Part shown: positions 43,392 to 51,567 of the stretch, piece by piece
Layout: every line of letters begins with the position of its first letter
Position numbering within the stretch: position 1 is the first letter of the stretch
From: Rhodoplanes azumiensis
Lineage (GTDB): Bacteria; Pseudomonadota; Alphaproteobacteria; Rhizobiales; Xanthobacteraceae
Assembly (NCBI RefSeq): GCF_042682915.1
Contig: NZ_JBHUIW010000023.1
Span: 1 to 64,000, forward strand
DNA length: 64,000 nucleotides
Direction: 5' to 3'
Translations under genes and position numbers: made by a program
The notes under the pieces: generated by a model
The model's input: only the letters and a program-made list of their open reading frames with translations
Told to the model about the DNA's origin: nothing
The model's database searches: none

Positions 43392-44150
43392 ATGGCGAAG
43401 GACACGGAGACGAAGCCGACCAAGCGGCCGGGCGACCGGGCCGAGGCGATCTACCGGGCGCTGCGGCACGCCATCATCGAGCAGGCGCTGGAGCCCGGCG
43501 CCAAGCTGCCCGAGGACGCCATCGGCGAGCGGTTCGGGGCGAGCCGCACCATCGTGCGCCACGCGCTCGGCCGGCTCGCCGCCGAGGGGTTGGTCGAGCT
43601 GCGCCGCAACCGCGGCGCCGCGGTCGCGACGCCCGGCTGGGACCAGGCCGGCGACCTGTTCGACATCCGGCTCGGGCTCGAGCGGCTGGTCGTCAATCGG
43701 CTCGCCGGACGCCTGACGCCGGCCCAGGTCGCCGCGCTCGACGCCCATGTCGCCGAGGAGGAGGCCGCCCGCGGCACCGACGAGCGGCGCTCGATCCGCC
43801 TCGCCACCGAGTTCCACATCGTGCTGGCCGAGATGACCGGCAGTGCCGTGCTGGTCCGCTATCTCTCCGAGGTGGCGCTGCGCTGCGGCCTGATCCTCGC
43901 CCTCTACGCGCGGCCGCACTCCTCCGAATGCGCCGTGAGCGAGCACCGCGCCGTCATCGCGGCGCTGGCGAAGGGCGACGCGGCCGCCGCCGTCGCCGTG
44001 ATGGACCAGCATCTCGGCGCCGTGATGGACCGCGCCCTGATCGTCCCGCGTCCGCCCAAGGAGCGCGACATCGGGGCGATCCTCGCCCCCTACGCCGAGG
44101 ACGCCGCGCCGGCCGGCGCGAAGCGCGCGCGGGCTGGACGGAAGCGGTGA
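43392..44150 (+). CDS. GntR/FadR-family (FCD) transcriptional regulator
   Basis: A 252-residue regulator. The N-terminal winged helix includes AIYRALRHAIIEQALEPGAKL and RFGASRTIVRHALGRLAAEG; the FCD effector domain has the metal-binding His residues around TEFHIVLAEMTG and CAVSEHRAVIAAL. Such FCD regulators commonly repress catabolic operons and respond to carboxylate ligands. ATG 43392 is used; a GTG five codons earlier is possible. It is followed by the convergent NTF2-like gene and then the branched-chain-type transporter cluster it may regulate. Confidence 0.86.
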   Translation: MAKDTETKPTKRPGDRAEAIYRALRHAIIEQALEPGAKLPEDAIGERFGASRTIVRHALGRLAAEGLVELRRNRGAAVATPGWDQAGDLFDIRLGLERLVVNRLAGRLTPAQVAALDAHVAEEEAARGTDERRSIRLATEFHIVLAEMTGSAVLVRYLSEVALRCGLILALYARPHSSECAVSEHRAVIAALAKGDAAAAVAVMDQHLGAVMDRALIVPRPPKERDIGAILAPYAEDAAPAGAKRARAGRKR

Positions 44151-44180
44151 GGGGGGCGGCCGCGGCCCCGCACTCTGCTT

Positions 44181-44271
44181 CGTCATGCCCGCGCCTGTCG
44201 CGGGCATCCACGACCTTGCTGCGCCGGTCGAGTGGAAGGCGTGGATGGCCGGGACGAGCCCGGCCATGACG
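44181..44271. repeat. dispersed palindromic repeat, copy 2 (pairs with 7911-8000)
   Basis: CGTCATGCCCGCGCC, CGCGGGCATCCACGA, then a variable centre and GGATGGCCGGGA/CCCGGCCATGACG. Ends are identical in arrangement to the 7911-8000 copy and only the centre differs. It separates the convergent GntR and NTF2-like genes. Confidence 0.8.
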
Positions 44272-44308
44272 CCGATGGAGAGGCAGCGCGAGCTCGCCGC
44301 AGCGCGGC

Positions 44309-44746
44309 CTACGCCACGATCCCGTTCTTGGTCAGCAGGCGCTCGGCCGAGTCGTTCCACACGTCCATCTGGACGATCTTGCCGCCGCGGACGACGAAGC
44401 GGTCGATGTAGCGGTTGCCCTCGAACGGCGTGCCGTCCGGCCACTCGCCGTAGAGATGGCCGAGATTGTAGCAGATGGTCTCGCCGGCGCCCGGCACCAC
44501 GTCGGTGCGCAGCATCCGCTTCTTCACCCATTTGTAGCGGCCGGCATTGAAGGCGGCGCTCTCGCGCGGGTGCGAGAACTGTCGCCCGCCCGTGAAGGTG
44601 ATCACCAGATCGTCGGCGATGTAGGTCGCGGCCTTGACCGGATCCGGCACCATCGAGGCCTCCAGGAACGCCTCGACGATGGCGGCGGCGGCCTGCGTCT
44701 CGGACGGGCTGTCGAGCGGGGCGGGGGCGGAAGTCGCGACGGACAT
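44309..44746 (-). CDS. NTF2-like (SnoaL/DUF4440-type) protein
   Basis: A 145-residue cone-shaped alpha+beta fold protein. AAAAIVEAFLEASMVPDPVKAATYIADDLVITF forms the N-terminal helix and following strand; RYIDRFVVRGGKIVQMDVWND is the closing beta sheet. Families of this fold include isomerases, dehydratases and hydroxylase small subunits; no specific catalytic set is recognised. It is divergent from the ABC binding-protein gene across the 44747-45037 control region. Confidence 0.75.
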   Translation of the reverse strand: MSVATSAPAPLDSPSETQAAAAIVEAFLEASMVPDPVKAATYIADDLVITFTGGRQFSHPRESAAFNAGRYKWVKKRMLRTDVVPGAGETICYNLGHLYGEWPDGTPFEGNRYIDRFVVRGGKIVQMDVWNDSAERLLTKNGIVA

Positions 44747-44845
44747 GGGATCCTCCGGCTGTCGTTCGAATCGATGATCGGGGCGAGGTCGGGAAGCTCG
44801 GAATGCATTTTCTCGGCCAGCCCGGCCGCGACCCGGCTCACGCGG

Positions 44846-44893
44846 AATCGTATGCGAATACGGTAATTATTGTATACACTTTTGCATGCGATT
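44846..44893. promoter_or_regulatory. nested dyads upstream of the liv-type operon (GntR operator candidate)
   Basis: An imperfect inverted repeat (AATCGTATGCGAA at 44846-44858 against TTTTGCATGCGATT at 44880-44893) encloses a perfect 8-bp palindrome TGTATACA (44871-44878). TTGTATACA resembles FCD-GntR operators. The stretch is much more AT-rich than its surroundings, lies 144 bp before the binding-protein start, and faces the divergent NTF2-like gene. Confidence 0.5.
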
Positions 44894-45037
44894 TGGGCGC
44901 GGCAGGAATGCTGATGCCCATCGGATGGGCGTTTCCATGAGTTCTGCGGGCGCGTTTCGGAGCGAATCCCGGAGAACGCGGCTGGCATGCGGCTTGCGAG
45001 GAGCGGGCCGGTCCACCCACCCCCGTGAGGTACGCCC

Positions 45038-46297
45038 ATGTCCAGCAACCGCCTGTCCCGGAACCGCCTGTCCAGGATCGTCCTGCCCAGGCTGTCGTTC
45101 GCCCGCCCGACCCGGCGGCTCACCCTCGCCGGCGCGACTGCGCTCGTCGCCGGCGCGTTGGTCGGCCCGCTCGCCGGTCTGGTCGCCGCGCCGGCGCAGG
45201 CCCAGGAGACCATCAAGCTCGGTCTCGTCGCGGCGATGTCGGGGCAGTCGGCGAAGTCGGGCGAAGCGATCGTGCGCGGCCTCACGCTCGCCATCGACGA
45301 GATGAACGCGAAGGGTGGGCTCCTCGGCAAGAAGGTCGAGCTGGTGGTGCGCGACGACGAGAGCAACCCGGCCAAGGGCGTCGTGGCGGCCCGCGAGCTC
45401 GTGCAGCGCGAGAAGGTCGCGGCGTTCTTCGGCGGGCTCGACACGCCGGTGTCGATCGCCATCGTGCCGTTCGCCAACCAGTCCAAGGTGCCGTTCATGG
45501 GCGTGTGGGCGGCCGGCACGCCGATCACCAAGAACGGAGCGCCCGACAACTACGTGTTCCGCGTCTCCGCCGTCGACGAGCTGGTCGACGTCGCGCTCGT
45601 CGACTACGCCGTGAAGACATACGGCGCCAAGAAGCCGGGCATGATCCTCATCAACAACCCGTGGGGCGAGTCGAACGAGAAGGGCCTCAAGGCCGCGCTC
45701 GAGGCCAAGGGCATCCCGTTCGCCGGCGTCGAGAAGTTCGAGACCAACGACGTCGACGTGGTGCCGCAGCTCACGCGCCTGAAGCAGGCCGGCGCCGACG
45801 TGCTGTTCCTGGTCGCCAACGTGGCGCCCTCGGCCCAGGTGGTGAAGTCGCTCGACCGCATGGGCTGGTCGGTGCCGATCGTCTCCCATTGGGGGCCGGC
45901 GGGCGGCCGCTTCGGCGAACTCGCCGGCGCCAGCGCCGACAAGGTCCACTTCATCCAGACCTTCACGTTCTCGGGCAACGACGCGCCCAAGGCCACGGCC
46001 GTGCTGACGGCGCTGAAGGCCAAGTATCCGGCCGTCAAGTCGCTCGCCGACGTCACGCCGGCGGTCGGCATCGCCAACGCCTACGATGCCGCCCATCTGG
46101 TCGGCCTCGCCATCGCCAAGGCGGGCGCGACCGACGGCACCAAGATCCGCGACGCCCTCTACACGATCGACTCCTACGACGGCCTGATCAAGACCTACAA
46201 GACGCCGTTCACCAAGCAGAACCACGACGCGCTCGCGGCGTCCGACTACATCTTCACCCAGTTCAAGGGCGACGAGATCGTCCCGCTGAAGAACTGA
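45038..46297 (+). CDS. branched-chain-type (LivK-like) ABC transporter substrate-binding protein
   Basis: A 419-residue periplasmic binding protein. A long signal region (residues 1-56) contains the repeated NRLSRNRLSR unit, RRLTLAGATALVAGAL and an AQAQE cleavage site; the mature protein starts TIKLGLVAAMSGQSAKSGEAI, the peripla_BP_6 type I signature, and later ELVVRDDESNPAKGV and NPWGESNEKGLKAALEAKG. Such proteins bind amino acids, amides, urea or aromatic acids. GTGAGG precedes ATG 45038. First gene of a LivK, LivH, LivMGF set; the ligand is unknown. Confidence 0.9.
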   Translation: MSSNRLSRNRLSRIVLPRLSFARPTRRLTLAGATALVAGALVGPLAGLVAAPAQAQETIKLGLVAAMSGQSAKSGEAIVRGLTLAIDEMNAKGGLLGKKVELVVRDDESNPAKGVVAARELVQREKVAAFFGGLDTPVSIAIVPFANQSKVPFMGVWAAGTPITKNGAPDNYVFRVSAVDELVDVALVDYAVKTYGAKKPGMILINNPWGESNEKGLKAALEAKGIPFAGVEKFETNDVDVVPQLTRLKQAGADVLFLVANVAPSAQVVKSLDRMGWSVPIVSHWGPAGGRFGELAGASADKVHFIQTFTFSGNDAPKATAVLTALKAKYPAVKSLADVTPAVGIANAYDAAHLVGLAIAKAGATDGTKIRDALYTIDSYDGLIKTYKTPFTKQNHDALAASDYIFTQFKGDEIVPLKN

Positions 46298-46312
46298 GAA
46301 CGGCCTCTGTTG

Positions 46313-46458
46313 CACCTCTCCCCAGCGGGGAGAGGTCGGATCTCGCGCATTGGCGCGAGATCCGGGTGAGGGGGTGCCATACTCTCCAACTGGCGCCGTA
46401 AACCCTCACCCCGGTGCGCGCTGACGCGCGCCCCGACCCTCTCCCTCAGGGAGAGGGT
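46313..46458. repeat. CCTCTCCC palindromic repeat, full copy
   Basis: This is the inverse orientation of the 24625-24767 element: ACCTCTCCCC hairpin, ATCTCGCGC/GCGCGAGAT inner stem, GGGTGAGGGGGTGCCA, variable spacer, GGCGCCGTAAACCCTCACC, GCGCGC inner stem, CCCTCTCCCTCA hairpin. It lies between the binding-protein and LivH genes, directly before the LivH start. Confidence 0.85.
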
Positions 46459-46468
46459 AAGACTGGAC

Positions 46469-47365
46469 GTGCCGCAGTTTCTGGAGCCACACATGCTGAT
46501 CACCTCCGCGATCGTCTCCGGGCTCGGGCTCGGCAGCATGTACGGGCTGATCGCGCTTGGCTTCCACGTGACCTACGTGGTGTCGAGCACGGTGAACTTC
46601 GCGCAGGGCTCGGCCATGATGCTGGGCGCCGTGCTCGGCTACGTGTTCGCCGTGAGGCTCGGCTGGCCGTGGGTGCCGGCCGCGATCCTGGCGCTGTTCC
46701 TGTGCGCCGCCTTCGGGCTCGTCATCGAGCGCGTGCTGGTGCGGCCCTTCGTCGACCGCCGCTCCGACGCCTGGCTGATGGCGACGGTCGCGGGCGGCAT
46801 CGTGCTCGACAACGCCGTGCTGTTCACGTTCGGCAAGGAGCCGCGCAGCTTCCCCTCGACGCTCGCCGTCGAGCCGGTGGAGATCTTCGGCGCCGGCGTC
46901 TATCCGCTGCAGATCGTCATCCCGGTCGTCGGCCTCGGCATCGCGGTCCTGCTGCACCTCGCGCTGAGGAAGACCCGGCGTGGCAAGGCGCTGCTCGCCG
47001 TGGTGCAGAACCCCGACGCGGCGCGGCTGATGGGCATCGACGTGCGGCGCGTCGTCGCCGTCGCCTTCATGCTCTCGACCGCGCTCGCGGGTCTCGCGGG
47101 CCTCCTGATCGCGCCCCTGTTCAGCGTGCAGTCCGAGATGGGCACGCTGTTCGGCATCAAGGCCTTCGCGGTGGCGATCTTAGGGGGCATCGGCTCGGCC
47201 TGGGGCGTGATGCTGGCCGGCCTGATCTACGGGCTCACCGAGGCGCTGGTGACGGCCTATCTCGGCTCGACCTACACCCAGATCGTCGTCTTCTCGGTGG
47301 TGATCGCCGCGCTCGCCCTGATGCCCCACGGCCTCCTCGGCCGCGCCGCCGTGAGCAAGGTCTGA
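46469..47365 (+). CDS. branched-chain-type ABC transporter permease (LivH-like)
   Basis: A 298-residue inner-membrane permease with about eight helices. SGLGLGSMYGLIALGF and FAQGSAMMLGAVLGYVF at the N-terminus and LIYGLTEALVTAYLGSTYTQIVVFSVV at the end are typical of LivH; AILGGIGSAWGVMLAG is the conserved loop. The start is GTG 46469, just after the palindromic repeat; ATG 46493 is the alternative. The LivMGF fusion that completes the importer is displaced to 48877 by an IS110 element. Confidence 0.9.
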   Translation: MPQFLEPHMLITSAIVSGLGLGSMYGLIALGFHVTYVVSSTVNFAQGSAMMLGAVLGYVFAVRLGWPWVPAAILALFLCAAFGLVIERVLVRPFVDRRSDAWLMATVAGGIVLDNAVLFTFGKEPRSFPSTLAVEPVEIFGAGVYPLQIVIPVVGLGIAVLLHLALRKTRRGKALLAVVQNPDAARLMGIDVRRVVAVAFMLSTALAGLAGLLIAPLFSVQSEMGTLFGIKAFAVAILGGIGSAWGVMLAGLIYGLTEALVTAYLGSTYTQIVVFSVVIAALALMPHGLLGRAAVSKV

Positions 47366-47404
47366 TGACCCGTCCCCGCTCCCTGAGCTCTGGCGTGCCC
47401 TTGT

Positions 47405-47453
47405 CACCTCTCCCCGGCGGGGAGAGGTCGCCGCGCGCAGCGCGGCGGGTGAG
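47405..47453. repeat. left half of a CCTCTCCC repeat split by IS110
   Basis: ACCTCTCCCC hairpin, GGGGAGAGG, GCCGCGCG stem, and the end GGCGGGTGAG. In the intact element at 46313 this would continue GGGGGTGCC. Here it is broken at the AG of GTGAG, where the IS begins. Its other half resumes at 48731. Confidence 0.8.
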
Positions 47454-47596
47454 CGACTGTGTTGGCTGTCAAGGGTGATCTGATGTCGGCATGGTCGTCC
47501 ACCGACGTCGTCCGCGTCAAGGCGAGCGCTGGCGCGCTCCCGCTGGCGCGGCTGACGGCCTTGACACGGTCGCCCCCGGTGAACGGTTTGCGGCCG

Positions 47597-48553
47597 TCAG
47601 ATCGACGCGCTGGCATGGGCCTGCCCTCCGTCCCACGGGCGGCCGTCGCGAACCATCGCGTCGAGGATGGTGAGGAGCTTGCGGGCGACGGCGACGAGAG
47701 CGACGAGCTTCGGCTTGCCGGCGGCGACCAGGCGGTCGCGGAACGCCTTCAGCTCCGGATTGAAGCGGGCCGCGGTCATCGCCCCCATGAACACAACCGC
47801 GCGGACGCTGCTGCGGCCGCCGCCGATGAAGCTCTTGCCCCGCCACTGGCCGGACTGGCGCGTGTCGGGGGCGAGCCCGACCAAGGCGGCGATCTGCCGC
47901 CGGTCGAGCCGACCGAGCTCGGGGAGCTCGGCGATCAGGGTGCGGGCGATGATCGGCCCGACCCCTGGGACGGAGGCGAGCAGATCCTCCTTCTCCCGCC
48001 ACGCCGGCGAGCCGCGCACCGTCTCGTCGATGTCCTGGTCGAGACTGGCGAGTTCCTTCTCCAGGGCCTTCAGCAACCGCGTGATGCTCTTCTGCAGCCG
48101 CGGCGCGGTGATGCGCATGGCGCGCTGGCGCTCGGCGCCGATCATGGCGACGATCTCCCGCCGGCGGGCCACCAGGTCGGCCAGCATCCGAGTCTGGTCG
48201 TCGGGCAGAGGGCGAACCGCCGGGGCGGTCGCCTCGACGAAGTGGGCGATCACCGCCGCATCGATCGGATCGGTCTTGGCCCGCTTGCCGAGCGCCACCG
48301 CGAAGGATCGCACCTGGGCCGGGTTCACCACCACAACCGGCAGCTTCGCGGCCGCCAGGCTCGCCACCACAACCTGCTCGAAGCCGCCGGTCGCCTCCAC
48401 CGCCACCAGGGCGGGGCTGAGCGGGGCGACCCGTTTGATCAGCGAATCCAGGCCGGCGGCATCGCGCGACACCTGAAACGCCTCTCCGGTCGGCCGAACC
48501 GCGACATCCAGCCGATCCTTCGACACATCGATTCCAACCGAGATCCGCTCCAT
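47597..48553 (-). CDS. IS110-family transposase (DEDD)
   Basis: A 318-residue transposase, full length for the family. The N-terminal RuvC-like DEDD domain has Asp in VGIDVSKDRLDVAV, Glu in VAVEATGGFE, and the Asp pair in KTDPIDAAVIAHF; the C-terminal Transposase_20 domain has VPGVGPIIARTLIAELPEL, LVGLAPDTRQSGQ and the conserved Ser region GGRSSVRAVVFM. ATG 48553 (MERISVGID) is the family-typical start. Frame is intact with no internal stop, so it may be active. Confidence 0.93.
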   Translation of the reverse strand: MERISVGIDVSKDRLDVAVRPTGEAFQVSRDAAGLDSLIKRVAPLSPALVAVEATGGFEQVVVASLAAAKLPVVVVNPAQVRSFAVALGKRAKTDPIDAAVIAHFVEATAPAVRPLPDDQTRMLADLVARRREIVAMIGAERQRAMRITAPRLQKSITRLLKALEKELASLDQDIDETVRGSPAWREKEDLLASVPGVGPIIARTLIAELPELGRLDRRQIAALVGLAPDTRQSGQWRGKSFIGGGRSSVRAVVFMGAMTAARFNPELKAFRDRLVAAGKPKLVALVAVARKLLTILDAMVRDGRPWDGGQAHASASI

Positions 48554-48730
48554 CCTGTCCCGTCCTTGCAAAATCGGGCTTCGTTGCCGGCCCAAGCGAC
48601 TGTTCGGGCTCGATGGAACAACGGGCGGGGGCGCTCGCTCACCCACGGGCTTGGTGTCCCTCGGGGATCTCGGCCTCCCGCCCGCCACCACGACCTCTTC
48701 CTCGGACATCAGGGTGGAGATCAAGTTACA
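48554..48730 (-). ncRNA. candidate bridge RNA region of the IS110 element
   Basis: The 177 bp upstream of the transposase, up to the element edge, is non-coding. In characterised IS110 elements (IS621 type) a bridge RNA with target- and donor-binding loops is transcribed from the non-coding end preceding the recombinase. This stretch is the equivalent. The RNA structure was not folded. Confidence 0.4.
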
Positions 48731-48821
48731 AGGGGGGGCCGAGCCCTCCATCGGCGCCGTAAACCCTCACCCCGTGCGCGAGCAGATGCTCGCGCCCGAC
48801 CCTCTCCCTCAGGGAGAGGGT
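48731..48821. repeat. right half of the IS110-split CCTCTCCC repeat
   Basis: Resumes with AGGGGGGGCC, then a short spacer, GGCGCCGTAAACCCTCACC, the CGCGAGCAGATGCTCGCG stem and the CCCTCTCCCTCA hairpin. Together with 47405-47453 it reconstitutes an element of the 46313 type. Confidence 0.8.
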
Positions 48822-48876
48822 CCAGCGGCCCGTCGTTACGCTTTGCGACGTCGAGGATGACGGAGGGCAAGTCGTA

Positions 48877-51384
48877 ATGAAAAGGCCTATGTCGCTTCCT
48901 AACTCCCTGCGCGCGTCCGCGACCCCGGCCGCCATCGCGCTGCTCACCGCGGCCGCGCTCGGCTTCGCGCTGCGCGCGGAAGGGTACGCGCCCTTCGTGC
49001 TGGCACTCGTCGCGCTCACCGTCGTCGTCTGTGTCGGGCTCAACATCCTGCTCGGGCTCACCGGGCAGGTGTCGCTCGGTCATGTCGGCTTCTACGCGAT
49101 CGGTGCCTATGCGGTGGCGATCCTGACGCTGGCCGGCGTCGACTTCTGGCTCGCGCTGCCGGCGGCCGGGGTGATCGCCGCCGTGGTCGGATTGCTTCTC
49201 TCGCTGCCGGCGCTCCGGGTCGCAGGTCCGACGCTCGCGATGCTCACCATCGCGTTCGCCTTCATCGTCCAGCACGGCACCATCGAATGGCGGGCGCTGA
49301 CCGGCGGCGCCAACGGCCTGATGGGCCTGCCGCCGCCGGCGATCGGGACACTCGTCTTCACCGAGCGCGAGATGGCGGCGCTCGCCGTGCTGCTCGCCGG
49401 CGTCGCGCTGTGGCTCTATCACCGCATCGCGCGGAGCGCCTGGGGCAAGAGCATGGTCGCGGTGCGCGATGCCGAGATCGCGGCCCGCTCGATCGGGCTC
49501 GATCCGGTGATCGTCAAGGCGGCCGCCTTCACGCTGTCGGCCGGCTTCGCCGGGGTCGCGGGCGGCCTGTTCGCACCGCTGATGATGTTCGTCGCGCCGG
49601 ACTCGTTTCCCTTCTCGCAGTCGATTCTGTTCCTGCTCGCCGTCGTGGTCGGCGGCGCCGGCGCCGTGTTCGGCCCGGTCATCGGCGCCGCGATCTGCGT
49701 CGTGCTGCCCGAGCTGTTGTCCGGCTTGGCCGAGTACCGGCTCCTGTTCTTCGGCGCGCTGCTGCTCGGCGTGCTGTGGCTCGCGCCGGAAGGCGTCATC
49801 GGCACGGTGTCGCGGTTCTGGCGGCGCGTCGATTCTCGCACCGCGGATGGCGCGGGCACCGATCTCACGGCGCTGCTGACGCCGGCCGAGCCGCAGGCGC
49901 TGCGCGTCGAGGGGCTGACGCTCGCCTTCGGCGGCATCAAGGCGGCGACCGACGTCGCCGTGACGGCCGAGCCCGGCCGAGTCACCACCATCATCGGGCC
50001 GAACGGGGCGGGCAAGACGACGGTACTGAACATGATCGGCGGCTTCTACCGCCCCGATTCCGGCAGCATCCGGCTCGGCGACCAAGATCTCGCCGGGGCG
50101 GCGAGCCACATGGTGGCGCGCTCGGGAATCGCCCGCACCTATCAGACGACGCGGCTGTTCGGCTCGCTCTCGGTCCGCGACAACATTCTGGTGGCGCTCC
50201 GTCGCGGCAGGCTCGGCGGGCTTCTGGGCCGCTTCGCCGGGCCGGACGACGAGCGGGCCGCCGAGGCGCTGCTCGGCTTCGTCGGCTATCGCGGCGCGCT
50301 GGCGACGCCCGCGGCCGATCTCGCCCATGTCGATCGTCGTCTGGTCGAGATCGCCCGGGCGCTCGCCATGCGGCCGCGCGTGCTGCTGCTCGACGAGCCG
50401 GCCGCCGGCCTGATGCGGGCCGACAAGGACACGCTCGCCGTGCTGCTGCGCCGCATCGCCGATCTCGGCATCGCCGTGATCCTGGTCGAGCACGACATGC
50501 AGCTCGTGATGGGCATCTCCGACTCGATCGTGGTGCTCGACGCCGGCGTTCCGATCGCCACCGGCACGCCCGCCGAGATCCGGCGCGACCCCAAGGTGAT
50601 CAAGGCGTATCTCGGCGGCGAGACGACGGCCGGGCGCGGCCGCACCGCGCCCTGGGAGGCGCCCGTCGACGCGATCCTGACCGTGATGCGGCTGACCGCC
50701 GGCTACGGCGCGGCGCCGGTGCTGGAGAGCGTCGACCTCGATGTCCGCCCGGGTGAGACCGTGGCGCTGATCGGCGCCAACGGGGCCGGCAAGTCGACCA
50801 CCATGCGGGCGCTCGCCGGCCTGCTGCGGCCGGTCGACGGCGAAGTCGTCTTCAACGACCTGCGTATCGATCATCTCGACGCGCCCGAGATCGCCGCGGC
50901 CCGGCTCGTGCTGGTGCCCGAGGGCCGGCAGGTGTTCCCGGACCTCACGGTGCGCGACAACATTCTGCTCGGCGCCCACACCCGCAGCGATCGGGACATC
51001 GACGCCGACGCCGAGCGTCTGCTCGATCTGTTCCCGCGATTGCGAGAAAGGATCGACAATCCGGCCGGTCTCCTCTCCGGCGGCGAGCAGCAGATGCTGG
51101 CGATCGTCCGCGGCCTGATGGCGCGCCCGAGAACCCTGATGCTCGACGAGCCCTCGCTCGGTCTCGCGCCGGCCGTGATCGAGGGGCTGTTCGACGTGCT
51201 GGCGCGGCTGCGCGACGAGGGCGTCACCCTCCTGCTGGTCGATCAGATGGCGCAGCTCGCCCTCGACGTCGCCGACCGCGCCTATGTGCTCGAGTCCGGC
51301 CGCGTGGTGCGGGCCGACACGGCCGCGGCGCTACGCGGCGACCCCGCCATCGAGGCGGCCTATCTCGGGCACGCGGCGGAGTGA
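48877..51384 (+). CDS. fused LivM-LivG-LivF branched-chain-type ABC transporter
   Basis: An 835-residue polypeptide joining three normally separate subunits. Residues about 15-320 are a LivM-like permease (TGQVSLGHVGFYAIGAYA, FFGALLLGVLWLAPEG). Residues about 345-590 are a LivG-like ATPase with Walker A GPNGAGKTT (374-382) and Walker B VLLLDEP, but the signature is LAHVDRR (482-488) instead of LSxGxQR. Residues about 600-835 are a LivF-like ATPase with Walker A GANGAGKST (633-641) and an intact LSGGEQQ (733-739). ATG 48877 with GGAG upstream. It completes the importer with LivK (45038) and LivH (46469). Confidence 0.9.
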   Translation: MKRPMSLPNSLRASATPAAIALLTAAALGFALRAEGYAPFVLALVALTVVVCVGLNILLGLTGQVSLGHVGFYAIGAYAVAILTLAGVDFWLALPAAGVIAAVVGLLLSLPALRVAGPTLAMLTIAFAFIVQHGTIEWRALTGGANGLMGLPPPAIGTLVFTEREMAALAVLLAGVALWLYHRIARSAWGKSMVAVRDAEIAARSIGLDPVIVKAAAFTLSAGFAGVAGGLFAPLMMFVAPDSFPFSQSILFLLAVVVGGAGAVFGPVIGAAICVVLPELLSGLAEYRLLFFGALLLGVLWLAPEGVIGTVSRFWRRVDSRTADGAGTDLTALLTPAEPQALRVEGLTLAFGGIKAATDVAVTAEPGRVTTIIGPNGAGKTTVLNMIGGFYRPDSGSIRLGDQDLAGAASHMVARSGIARTYQTTRLFGSLSVRDNILVALRRGRLGGLLGRFAGPDDERAAEALLGFVGYRGALATPAADLAHVDRRLVEIARALAMRPRVLLLDEPAAGLMRADKDTLAVLLRRIADLGIAVILVEHDMQLVMGISDSIVVLDAGVPIATGTPAEIRRDPKVIKAYLGGETTAGRGRTAPWEAPVDAILTVMRLTAGYGAAPVLESVDLDVRPGETVALIGANGAGKSTTMRALAGLLRPVDGEVVFNDLRIDHLDAPEIAAARLVLVPEGRQVFPDLTVRDNILLGAHTRSDRDIDADAERLLDLFPRLRERIDNPAGLLSGGEQQMLAIVRGLMARPRTLMLDEPSLGLAPAVIEGLFDVLARLRDEGVTLLLVDQMAQLALDVADRAYVLESGRVVRADTAAALRGDPAIEAAYLGHAAE

Positions 51385-51408
51385 GTTGCTTGGTGTTTGA
51401 TTCACGCC

Positions 51409-51525
51409 GTCATCCTGAGGCGCCCGGCGAAGCCGGGCCTCGAAGGATGCCGGCCCCCGAAATCGCCGACTCTCGGGCCGTCGTCCTTCGAGGCCCGCGC
51501 GATGCGCGGGCACCTCAGGGTGACG
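51409..51525. repeat. GTCATCCTGAGG palindromic repeat
   Basis: Outer ends GTCATCCTGAGG and CCTCAGGGTGAC are complementary. Inside are GCCCGGC/GCCGGGC and GCCCGCGC/GCGCGGGC hairpins and the paired CGAAGGATG and CGTCCTTCG boxes. This element type is a third, distinct family in the window, with only one copy seen. It sits between the LivMGF and amidohydrolase genes. Confidence 0.75.
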
Positions 51526-51567
51526 GGGAGAGGTTGTTCCGAGCTTCGTGTTGGATCCCCTGAAAAC

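Larger units (their letters stand above)
47454..48730 (-). mobile_element. IS110-family insertion sequence
   Basis: An element of about 1.28 kb with one DEDD transposase on the minus strand and non-coding ends of about 140 and 177 bp. The edges are set by comparing the disrupted palindromic repeat with the intact copies: left GGGTGAG at 47447-47453 rejoins right GGGGGGCC at 48733-48740, giving GGGTGAGGGGGGCC, close to GGGTGAGGGGGTGCC in the 46313 copy. AG on both sides (47452-47453, 48731-48732) is the likely dinucleotide core, CT on the transposase strand. No target duplication or long terminal inverted repeats are seen, as expected for IS110. Confidence 0.85.
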
